A stretch of 64,000 nt of DNA. Source: Callipepla californica brunnescens (lineage: Eukaryota > Chordata > Aves > Galliformes > Odontophoridae). Location of the stretch: positions 1,798,001 to 1,862,000 of the forward strand of contig JALIRH010000013.1 in assembly GCA_023055505.1 (NCBI GenBank). Direction: 5' to 3'. Shown here in pieces: positions 39,592 to 47,897 of this stretch (position 1 is its first letter; every line of letters starts with the position of its first letter). The position numbers and the translations under genes were made by a program. Below the pieces are notes generated by a model. It did no database searches and was not told the DNA's origin. It was given only the letters and a program-made list of their open reading frames with translations.

Positions 39592-39935
39592 CATGTGGAT
39601 GTTTTTGCCAAATGATTTTTGTTCGTTAAGACATCTATAAGCACATCCTGCTCCCACATTTGAGCTGGGGGTTGCTGGAACACTGCTGAGCAGCGTGGAG
39701 GGGCAAGGGGCCTGGCTCCTGCTGCTCGCAGGGACAGCCCCGAGGAAAGGATGAAGCTGCTGTGCCAGGCATTGAGGCGCATGGCACCGCGATGAGGAGC
39801 AGCTCTGTGCAGGAAAACACAAGCAGAGTCACATGTGGAGGTGGTGACACACGGCATCCGCATCTGGCTTGGCTGCACAGCAAGAAAGCAACACAAGGGA
39901 CGCACATCTTCTGGCTGCTGTGCATGAGGCCATCT

Positions 39936-40088
39936 TAGAATCACAGAATCGGAGGGGTTGGAAGGGACCTCTAGAGAACACCGAGTCCAACCCCGCTGCC
40001 AAAGCAGCTCCCTACACCAGGTCGCACAGGCAGGCGTCCAGGCAGGTCCTGAATATCTCTAGAGAAGGAGATTCCACAACCCTCCCCC
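39936..40088 (-). mobile_element. CR1 LINE, 3' fragment abutting the VMA21 CpG island (reverse)
   Basis: Inverted terminus AGAATCACAGAATCGGAGGG GTTGGAAGGGACCTCTAGAG, then CCGAGTCCAACCCC, CAGGCAGGTCCTGAATATCT and GAGATTCCACAACC. Its right edge lies about 50 bp before the CpG island. Confidence 0.88.
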
Positions 40089-40201
40089 CTTTCAAAAGCG
40101 AGGCCCTGTCAAAACGATTCTGGGCCACTTTAGAGCCGGGAGGTGAACGCGGCCCCTGCCCCGGCCTTAACGATGGCCGCGCTTCCCGCCCCGCGCCCGC
40201 G

Positions 40202-40215
40202 GTTGCCAGGGAGAC
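40202..40215 (+). promoter_or_regulatory. RFX X-box-like site in VMA21 promoter
   Basis: GTTGCCAGGGAGAC fits the X-box pattern RYYNYY-N(1-3)-RRNRAC with a 2-nt spacer and no mismatch. RFX proteins bind such inverted half-sites. It lies about 115 bp upstream of the ATG. Occupancy is an inference. Confidence 0.5.
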
Positions 40216-40236
40216 GGCGGCGCGAGGCGCCCGCTC

Positions 40237-40248
40237 TGCGCATGCGCA
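40237..40248 (+). promoter_or_regulatory. NRF1 site in VMA21 promoter
   Basis: TGCGCATGCGCA is a perfect match to the palindromic NRF1 consensus YGCGCAYGCGCR. NRF1 sites are common in TATA-less CpG-island promoters of mitochondrial and housekeeping genes. The site is 83 bp upstream of the VMA21 start codon. Confidence 0.7.
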
Positions 40249-40281
40249 CGCCCCCTCCCCCCCGGCAGTCAGGCGGCAGCG

Positions 40282-40295
40282 CGGTCAGCTGACCG
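40282..40295 (+). promoter_or_regulatory. 14-bp perfect palindrome with CAGCTG E-box core
   Basis: CGGTCAGCTGACCG reads the same on both strands. Its core resembles the TFEB/CLEAR element GTCACGTGAC but with the central CG changed to GC. It therefore contains a CAGCTG E-box, not CACGTG. It overlaps the ETS core at its 3' edge. Confidence 0.45.
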
Positions 40296-40299
40296 GAAG
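40292..40299 (+). promoter_or_regulatory. ETS/GABP core in VMA21 promoter
   Basis: ACCGGAAG matches the ETS-family (GABP, ELK) core CCGGAAG. It lies 31 bp upstream of the ATG, a usual distance for ETS sites near start sites of TATA-less promoters. Confidence 0.55.
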
Positions 40300-40330
40300 C
40301 GGCGGCGGCGCGGGGCGCTGAGGGGCGGCG

Positions 40331-40386
40331 ATGGAGCGGTACGACAAAGCGGCGTTGAACGCGGCCTTCGCGCCCGAGATTCGGCA
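40331..40386 (+). CDS. VMA21: VMA21 coding exon 1
   Basis: 56 coding nt from the ATG to ...ATT CGG CA, followed by a strong donor (CA|GTAAGA). It encodes the short cytosolic N terminus, MERYDKAALNAAFAPEIR, plus two bases of the next codon. The exon ends in phase 2 and the split codon becomes CAA (Gln) after splicing. Human VMA21 has Arg directly followed by Asn here, so this bird protein has one extra residue, which is what a 3-nt longer exon end would give. Codon use is very GC-rich, as expected inside the CpG island. Confidence 0.96.
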
Positions 40387-43169
40387 GTAAGAGCCGGGGC
40401 GGGACCGGGAGGCGGGGGGGTGGCGGAGGAGGCGGTCTGACCCGGGAGGGCGATGTAGACGTTTCCTGGGTCGGTTCCCCTGGGCTGGGATGGCCGCCTC
40501 CCGCGGCGGGAGCCGGATGTGGGAGGCCCCGGGCTCCCACAGGAAAACTTCTAGGAGCTAAACATGCTGCTTGAATGTATGTCAGTACAATGTGGCCTTA
40601 ATGAACACGAGTGCTGCTGGCTTCAGTGAAATAGCTGTGTGGCTGGGTTTTTTTTTTTTTTTTTTTTGTGATTCTCAGGGAATGAGGGCTTGTTTGACTT
40701 TTATTCCCACTTTTCCTGAGGAACATCGGGGTAAAAGGTGATTTCAAGCAGTATATTTGCCCCAAATGTCTGGAATAAACTTCTTGGAACCGTTGCAGGT
40801 GTCCAGGCATTATAAGAATTGTATGTCCCTGAGTTCAGTTGGCTTTGATAGATATTTCTGCATCGAAGTCTGAAGGACACGTGTCATTGTCTGTGGTGAT
40901 CTGTGGAAGCCAGAAGGTATTATTTGGCTCACGTATTCACTGCTGCATGGAATAATCAAGTCACTGAAGCAGAGTGGTTAAAAACTGGTATAGGCACACA
41001 CACAGAAACAAGTTGTGTGTGTTGTTTTGTAAATACAAGACCTGTTCTAGCAGGCAAAGTTCACCTGCACGGTCCCTCCTGATTCTCCTGTTCAAGGTCT
41101 TTTGAATTTAGGTCTGGGAAGGCAAGAAAAAAAAAAGCTGTTAATGCTTTGGTGTGTTAGCTCCATGTTCTAATTACTGCTACAGTTACCCCAGGGTCCT
41201 CAATGGAAATGGAGAAGTTATTCTGAACAGAGGGATGATACCTAATACCAGAGCTTCATTTCTGACTGCAGACTGTTAACTCATTCCGTGTACTTCCCTC
41301 TGTGCCGTAGCCGTAGTACTTCTCATTTTCTACTAGAACTGTAGTTATTTTTTACCAAGGAAAATAGGGAACTTGGCAAGTTTTTGTGCAGAATACTGTC
41401 ATGCATTTCATATACGTACGTATCTGGTACCAGGTATTTAATAGCATGAATATAATGCTCCCATCTTGTTAATACTGGCAGAACAGTAACAGAAAGATCT
41501 GATGCTGTTGTTCACCTTGCTAGTGAATTTTAACCACCATCGCTGCACCTTTTGAGTACTGTGGTTTTCTGTTGCAGTTAGCAAATGCATACTCATTCTT
41601 TGTCACTTCCAGTGCCCTCGGTTCTTGAAAAGTAATTGGGTTGCTTCTCCTGTTCAAGACAAGTTCTTGCCCTGTGTCAGACGTGCATATTGTGACTTAC
41701 TTCTGTCTGTAACTTTTCTTATTTATTTCAGAAATGAGGGTTCATTAACATCAACTCTAAGAACACTTCTATTCTTCACAGCTCTAATGATCACATTACC
41801 TGTTGGGCTGTATTTTTCATCAAAGGCTTATATTTTTGAAGGTAATTAGCAATTAGCATTACTATTACAAAACAGGAAAACTTTTCTTTCTTCTTCTGAA
41901 TGTTAGTTTATTTATGCAAACTGAAAACTCTGTAATGTCTAACTTGTGTAAGTTAATGCATCCTTCCCTGCATTGTGGTCTGCAATTTAACATCCGCTGT
42001 TGTTGTGCAGTGGTTTATATTGTATACAGGTGCAGTATTCCCTTTACCTAAAGAGTAATTAACACCACGCTTCCTCAGAGCTCTATTGGGATTGTCAGGG
42101 ATGGGCTTCCTGCAGCTATAGCCAATTAAGTCTGCGTTCAAGACAGAATAATGTAATGTAATGATATGATTTAAAACACAGGAAAAAAAAATACCTGCAC
42201 TTATCAACTCTTAGTTGATGTCAGCTGCTTTTAAGAACAGTTTGTTATTCAATAACCAAGTTGGAAGGCCTTTCAGGATGCTTCTCCTTTTGTGCTCACT
42301 GCTATAGGTAGTTCTCAAGGCTGAGAAGTTTGCTAAGTTACTTTCAAATTTATTTGTAGCGTGTTGAATTGTTGTTCTTTTTACCTAAGATGTTGCAAAT
42401 GAAGCCTTAACTTTGCTGTGTCAGTTAACGGCAAAATTGTCGGTGTGGATGGGGTTGGGCTTGTTTGGAAGGGTGCGTTACTGCCGTGTGTGCACTTCCC
42501 TGTTTTGTTATTTCTTGATGAGGAGAAATGGTGTTTTGTCTTCTGGTGTTTGAAGGCTTGTTTCTTGTGAGAAGTACCATCTTAAGTGGTGAGGAGTTGT
42601 TTAACAATCTAATTTAAGAAGATGGAATTATTTTCCCACTGATTTTGTCTTTTATGGTGGCAAATAAACTGTAACTATTTTCTCCCTCTGTTTTCCTGCC
42701 CTGCAGACGTCTGTGCTTTGGAAAAAACGATGCTGAGGTTTATTTGGTGCTGGAGGATAAGAAAGAAAATGTGGATGTTGTAGAACTCTGAATTGTGGAC
42801 TTTAGAAGCAGGGTGTTTAATCTTACATATTTTGCAGTGTTGCTGTATTCCAGAAGTGCTTTCAAGGCCAGTAATTATTGCAGTGCATTCTTCCTATGTA
42901 TCTTTTTGAGCTCTGTCTTCAGATATAGCAGTACATTGAGCTTTGCTCTTTTGGGGGGGGAAATAAAAAGCAGTCTTCTGTTTCAGCACGTATAACTAAT
43001 ATTCTTTCCTTCTTTTATTTTCTCAGGTACCTTAGGAATGTCCAACAGAGACAGCTATTTTTATGCTGCCATAGTTGCTGTAGTCACAGTTCATGTGGTG
43101 CTTGCCATGTTTGTATATGTAGCGTGGAGTGAAGGCACTCGACAGTGGCGGGAAGGCAAACAGGACTAA
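40331..43169 (+). CDS. VMA21: VMA21, V-ATPase assembly integral membrane protein (three-exon gene, CDS span)
   Basis: Joining 40331-40386, 41732-41841 and 43027-43169 gives 309 nt: 102 codons plus TAA. The protein starts MERYDKAALNAAF and ends SEGTRQWREGKQD. From memory of the family it aligns end to end with human VMA21 (101 aa). Two hydrophobic segments, about residues 30-50 (FFTALMITLPVGLYF) and 69-91 (FYAAIVAVVTVHVVLAMFVYV), are the two membrane helices. The loop between them carries the conserved YIFEG and GMSNRDS stretches. Known role: ER-resident chaperone for assembly of the V0 proton-channel sector; human loss of function causes X-linked myopathy with excessive autophagy. Both introns are GT-AG with matching phases. 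The ATG has G at -3 and G at +4, and it lies in a CpG island. No other recognisable gene is within the window, so VMA21 stands alone here. Confidence 0.97.
40396..40420 (+). other. G-quadruplex-capable run at start of VMA21 intron 1
   Basis: Four G-runs (4, 3, 3 and 7 G) with loops of 1-4 nt sit 9 nt after the exon 1 splice donor, on the coding strand, so the pre-mRNA could also fold. This follows the usual pattern G3+N1-7 repeated four times. Confidence 0.5.
40648..40667 (+). repeat. Poly-T tract (20) in VMA21 intron 1
   Basis: A pure run of 20 T in intron 1, about 260 bp after exon 1. Likely polymorphic in length. Confidence 0.9.
41412..41423. repeat. 12-bp palindrome in VMA21 intron 1
   Basis: ATACGTACGTAT is a perfect palindrome in otherwise unremarkable intron sequence. 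Confidence 0.6.
41732..41841 (+). CDS. VMA21: VMA21 coding exon 2
   Basis: 110 nt after a pyrimidine-rich acceptor (TTTATTTCAG|A), ending at GAA G|GTAATT. It encodes NEGSLTSTLRTLLFF and the rest of the first membrane helix, then the luminal YIFE. The reading frame runs past the donor to a stop at 41847-41849, so the exon is bounded by splicing and not by stops. Intron 1 (40387-41731) and intron 2 (41842-43026) are both a little over 1 kb. Confidence 0.97.
42707..42985 (+). other. Candidate alternative terminal exon in VMA21 intron 2
   Basis: A long pyrimidine tract ends in CCTGCAG at 42706, a strong acceptor. If exon 2 is spliced to it, the frame adds 25 residues (starts DVCALEKTML, ends RIRKKMWML) and stops at TAG 42781-42783. 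A canonical AATAAA follows at 42962-42967 before exon 3. The product would keep the first membrane helix and lose the second. This is inference from signals only, with no transcript evidence; the end of the exon is approximate. Confidence 0.3.
42962..42967 (+). terminator. AATAAA polyadenylation signal inside VMA21 intron 2
   Basis: A canonical hexamer lies just after an 8-G run (42953-42960) and 60 bp before exon 3. T-rich sequence (GTCTTCTGTTTC) follows. In the usual transcript it would be bypassed by splicing. Confidence 0.4.
43027..43169 (+). CDS. VMA21: VMA21 coding exon 3 with stop codon
   Basis: The acceptor TTTTCTCAG is followed by GT ACC TTA GGA ATG TCC; the split codon is GGT (Gly). 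It encodes TLGMSNRDSYFYAAI, the second membrane helix and the C-terminal cytosolic tail WREGKQD, then TAA at 43167-43169. The tail is the family's site for ER retrieval; vertebrates have this lysine-containing tail and not the canonical KKxx of yeast Vma21. Confidence 0.97.
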
Positions 43170-43705
43170 AATGAAAGCCATCATCATCTGATGCCTACGG
43201 ACTGTAAATAACATTTCTGCAAATGAAAAGCATTCTTCAAAATGTGTAATAGATGTGTGCAAAGATGAGGCTGGTATCTCAACCCTGTTCAGCTACAATA
43301 AGACCTTGCTTGTCTTGGATGTGTAGCAGTATTTTCTGTAATGCTGACTGAATCTGTATGTGGGTGTAATCAGTTTCTACCAGGTTGAGTTGAGGAGGTA
43401 TTCACATGAAATCAAAATGAAATACTTAAAAGAAAATAATCACGTAGCTATTTTTGCAAATCTTGGTATTTTTCTGGCCTGCTCTGAAAATAACATTGGC
43501 CTGAAGCAAGCATTATGTTTTTAAATTAACTAAATTGCTATTTAAAAAGCACTACACTTTACTTGCTGCCCAAACAAAATGGAGATGTTGAGATTTCTCT
43601 GATTAGTCGGATGTGCATTCTTCTAAGCTAATTCACCAGGTTAATAGTACAAGTATAGTTTACTTTGTTAGAAGCAGAATAAAGGCACTGACCAAACTGG
43701 CAGCG
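43170..43705 (+). other. VMA21 3' UTR, shortest plausible form
   Basis: Noncoding sequence follows the TAA, with AATAAA at 43678-43683 about 510 nt downstream. The human transcript has a 3' UTR of several kb, so longer forms are likely. Further candidate hexamers include AATAAA at 47892-47897. The end given here assumes cleavage 15-25 nt after the first signal. Confidence 0.5.
43678..43683 (+). terminator. Proximal AATAAA polyadenylation signal of VMA21
   Basis: This is the first canonical hexamer I see after the VMA21 stop codon, in the sequence GAAGCAGAATAAAGGCACTG. Confidence 0.5.
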
Positions 43706-45161
43706 ATGTGCTGGGCAGAAGCTTTGTACCTGTATCGACTGGGAGCTGTCAGAAAAAGCTGTAGCTGTTCTCTGGAAGTCTCATTAAGGAGCTGAAAGTA
43801 TTCTGACCTTCCTGTCAAAACCAAGCGTTGCTTTCTGACTTCGGTAATGCATTTTTTCAGGACATGTCAATTCTCAGTTGCTCATGTCAAATGAATAGGT
43901 TGTTTTAAGAGTAACACAAGGTAAACCTTGTTTAGTGACCTTTTCCTGCAGTTGCAGTTTGAGTCCAAAACACTAGGCAGGCCTTGTCTCCTATGAGGTA
44001 AAATTACTCCTTGAGGAATTTGGGGGGAAATGTTTTTCTGAGTTCAGAAGTAATTTAAGTGTTAGTACTTGTTATTTAGAAGATCATGGGGTGTCTTCCT
44101 GAAGCGAAATACCCACCTTTCTTCATCTTCGGTTCTAATTTTTGATTATGGTATAAAATTTAATCTCTGATTTCCTTTTCTGTTGTTTTGAGAGTATTTG
44201 TCTTCTTAGTGCAGGCGTACCGTTCCGTTCTTCTGCAGTTACATGCTGATGAAGCAAAAAGAAATGGCGTAGTGGCACAGTATGTTTTTTATGTCCTTAC
44301 TTCTGTGTATGTACTTGATAATTGCTGAAGGAAGTGACTGCATTGCCTGTGGTGCACTACAACAGTGACAGCTATCACCCACACTAATGAGCAGTGGAGG
44401 AACAAGTGAGATACAAGAGAGAAAACAAGCTGTAGCCATCTGCAAATGTTGTCCTTTATGAAGCAGAACACAAGAATGATCGCATTGTGGAAACTGTGCT
44501 TCTCTTCATGTGAGCGAACTTGTAGTCTGTGAAATGACACAATATGCTGAGCTCTTTTTCTTCCTCCGTTGTGTCTGGACACTTTCCGTACTAAAACCAT
44601 GGTGATGCTTTTGTGTTGTAGAATAACAGCCTAAGTTTTGTTTCTGTGTTGTGCTGATGTTAGCAATCTATTTAGTCTGTGGAAAAAGCCTCCCCTAGGT
44701 TCCAGCAGTGCTCAGAACTCAACTAAAGCCGTTTGCTTTTAAGTTATTGTACTTCAGATCTTTTGTTAATTTCAGCTTTCTGTTGTATTGGTTGAGTATT
44801 TCTGGATGTGTTTTGCTTAATATAGGACTTGGAATGATTTTGTTGCTACACTTTTCGTTTGTAAAATGTACCCATAAAGGAAAGCAAATCAGATGTTCGT
44901 GCCCTGTAGCTGGAGGAATGTGTTCCTCAGCGTGCTGGGACACAGTTGAAACATTAGCAATGAAACCTACACAGGAGAATAAGGCTAATAGAAATCACTT
45001 CTACACTGTACTTTTGAAATGTTAGGATGCTGCCAGCAAACCAGAGAGCAGCAGATTTTGGGTGAGAAAAGCTAACATCTCATAGAGCTCGATACAAACG
45101 TAGTCTGTATGATGGCATGTTGGGTCCCTGATCTCCTGTGTGAGGAGCATGCACACTGTAA

Positions 45162-45184
45162 AAGAAAAAGAAAAAAAAGAAAGT
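45162..45184 (+). repeat. A-rich low-complexity tract downstream of VMA21
   Basis: AAAAGAAAAAGAAAAAAAAG-type purine tract. Not preceded by a retroposed sequence that I can identify. Confidence 0.6.
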
Positions 45185-47891
45185 ACCGCCTTTGAATAAG
45201 AAACTTCTCAATGAATGCACATGTTGAATAGTTTGAATAATATCTTCAGTAATGCTCACAAAATCCGCAGCTTACATGTAGATCAGCCAAGGCATTGCTC
45301 AGTAACTGTGTTAGTTTATCACGGAGTATGAGTGTGAAAATGGTTGTTGTGCTTTACTGCCTGTGTCTGTTCTGCTTCACACACTAGAATTCTTAAATGC
45401 TAGATGAATTCCTAGTAAGGAAACAATCACAAACTTCTAAGAAGCTTGATGTATGCATAGAAGTCGTAATGTCTCAGCAGCTGGACATGAGATCTCTCTC
45501 TGACGATAACATTTTGATCAGCAGTGTTCTCTCTGTGAAGAGAGAGTTTGTGAGCTTCTGGACAGTAGCAGTCGGATTCCCTTCGGTTTTGCCTTGCCTG
45601 TGTTTGGAAGCTGAAACAACTCAGGTAAGTGGTGCAATGAGAGCAGACAGGTGGTGGGATTACACCACGACACAGGAGCTCAAAGAGCAGAAACCACTTG
45701 TAGGATGTACAGTCTGCATGGAATAGATGCTCTGCTGGGAGTCGCACTGTGCCTTGGCAGTACTGAGATTTACTATATTCTGTCAGTTTGATTGCAGGTT
45801 TTTTTGTTGTTTATATCTCCTCATGTCCTCGTTAGTGCCTAGGCTGATGAGTGAGTCACATTTTTGTTGTGTTGCGACCATTGCGATTGTTCTGTTAAGT
45901 ATTGATGACTCCACAACTGTGATCAGTTTCCATATCCTGTTGCATTGCTTTTATTTTCCATAAAAGAGCAATATAAAACTTGTAATGATGTAGTACTTTC
46001 AAAGTGGTACTGTGAGTTTGTTCATTCTGTCACCGAGAATGGATTTGAAACAGCTGTTGTTTAAAAGACCAAGTGGGGAGATGTGGGTTTGCAGTTAGCT
46101 AGTCTAGCTAAAACGTGATTGTAAGTGAATATCTTGAAACTCAGGTTGTACCAGAAATGTAACGAAACGTTTCCTAAGATTATAAATACAGGTAATGGAG
46201 GGGGGTGGGATGGGATTGAGAACTGCAGAATTGTAGCTTCTCAAAATGAGTTTAATTTTCTTCTTTTCACCTCCCTGTTTTTGTGTCTGCAGAACACTGC
46301 TGGATGCCCAGCCCATACAGCATGCAGGTGGCTGACTATAGTTTGTGGTTAACGGTGCCTGGTCTAATTCATCCATTAACTGCTGACTAAGAAGGTGGTG
46401 ACGCTGATGATCATATTGTTAGCAGGAACTGCTTGTTAACACACACTTCAAGCAGTCTTTACAGTATATAGAAAGAAAACAAAATACTGCTTACTTTGTT
46501 TTTCTGTGTAAGAGAGGGCACAGTGATACGCTGATTAAACCACCTCCTGTGTAATCTGCACAGTGATGTGTTTTGGATGCCATCTAACTGATGCAGGTGT
46601 AAAAGATCTGGTTGTGTCGCACTGCATTAGCAGCATGACAAACTAGATGGCAGGCTTTTCTCTCAGATTCCCATGGGGGGCAGTTGTGCTTGCTGGCAAT
46701 TTGTCTTCTCACTTAGGGGTGAGCAGGAAAACATTTGTTACTGCAATTGCGATGGTTTTTAAAGAGCTGCAGAGTGGTTGCAGTTGAAGTACGCTTAGGC
46801 TTTTGATGGCCCACACTATTGCATGGAGTGTACTCAGAGCCTACAGACAGGGGTGTTGTAATGGTTCAGGTGAGTAAAGGACAGGGCTCTAAATAGAGGG
46901 GCACTGAGCTGAGTGTATCATTGTGAAGGAACGCAGCGTGGGTGTGATGGAAATTGAGGTAGCACAAGGGAAGGAAAGGTCCTGTGAAAGCCAGCGAGTG
47001 ACTTGGGGCAGAGTGTAGGGCTGGGATGTGCTGGCACAGCGTGCTGCATGAGGACGTAGACACCGTAGGTTCTTGTTAGAAGTGTTTATCCCGTTGTTCT
47101 CTGAGGGATTATGCAGAATCACTGATCTGAAATATTGAATGTAAATCATAAAAATACAAAGCCGGTTCTGGTTTTAACTTTGAATTGAAGTTATTTGTAG
47201 GTTGACAGCTTTGCATCTCCTTTTGTGCAAATGTGGGGCACGTTTGTTCAGCTTTCTGTTACACAACGAGCATTGTTACTAGCTCTGACTCATCTCTTAG
47301 GGCTGGGTCAAGCCCTCGGAGTGTAAATATTTCTTAAACACAGATCAGCTGCCTCTAATGTTTCATTAGATCTGGTCTGCTCTACAGGAGACAAAAGCTT
47401 CTTGTTAAACATTCACAGGAAACAGTGCTTGATATTTCGCTGCAAAGGGAAGGCTCGGCTGTTGGAAGATTGCAAGGAAATGCTATATAGTTGGGGCCCC
47501 GCAGTAATTTTCATATTTGAAGAGCTAGAGTGTGAATGTCTGAGATGGTGGGATGCACCTTGAATTTCTTTGCTAGGAGGGATGAATTACAGTGCTGTGG
47601 GAAGCTGCTTGTGAGTTATGGGTTAAGACAGAGTACAGTGGTAAACTGCTGGGACTTCAGTGCCCTTTATGATGGCATGTGTGTTTAAGTGCAGAATGGC
47701 CGTAGCTGAGATGCCAGGTTCTGCAGCATGCCCAGGGCTTGCTGTGTGCCTATCAGATGGCGTGCTCTGTCAGTACTTTCCTATTTAATGGTTCCGAAAA
47801 TGTTGTTAGAAGTAATCTTGAGTAACTGCTGTTTCACAGCCCCTGGTTTTATGAACCACAAACTGGATCTTTACTTGGTTCTTATGTTTGA

Positions 47892-47897
47892 AATAAA
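47892..47897 (+). terminator. Possible distal AATAAA signal downstream of VMA21
   Basis: A canonical hexamer about 4.7 kb after the stop codon, at a distance like that of the long human VMA21 3' UTR. No other gene lies between, but transcription this far is not shown by sequence. Confidence 0.25.

Larger units (their letters stand above)
40173..40292 (+). other. Possible upstream ORF (39 codons) before VMA21
   Basis: An ATG at 40173 in an optimal context (A at -3, G at +4) opens a frame of 39 codons that stops at TGA 40290-40292, 38 nt before the VMA21 ATG and in a different frame. The peptide is Pro/Arg-rich (begins MAALPAPRPRLPG). It is only relevant if transcription starts upstream of 40173. 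The ATG also fits a partial YY1 motif, so it may be promoter DNA and not mRNA. Confidence 0.3.
40136..40540 (+). promoter_or_regulatory. CpG-island promoter of VMA21
   Basis: Dense CpG and GC-rich sequence starts abruptly just after an upstream CR1 fragment and runs across exon 1 into intron 1. No TATA box is seen near the start codon. It holds an RFX X-box (40202-40215), a palindromic NRF1 site (40237-40248), a perfect 14-bp palindrome (40282-40295) and an overlapping ETS core (40292-40299). This composition is typical of a broadly expressed TATA-less housekeeping promoter. The transcription start cannot be placed from sequence alone. Confidence 0.85.

Noticed and set aside
40130..40540. 136-codon minus-strand frame across the CpG island
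   Set aside because: Pro/Arg-rich translation of GC-rich promoter DNA, a shadow of the VMA21 promoter and exon 1. A divergent transcript from the island remains possible, but not this protein.
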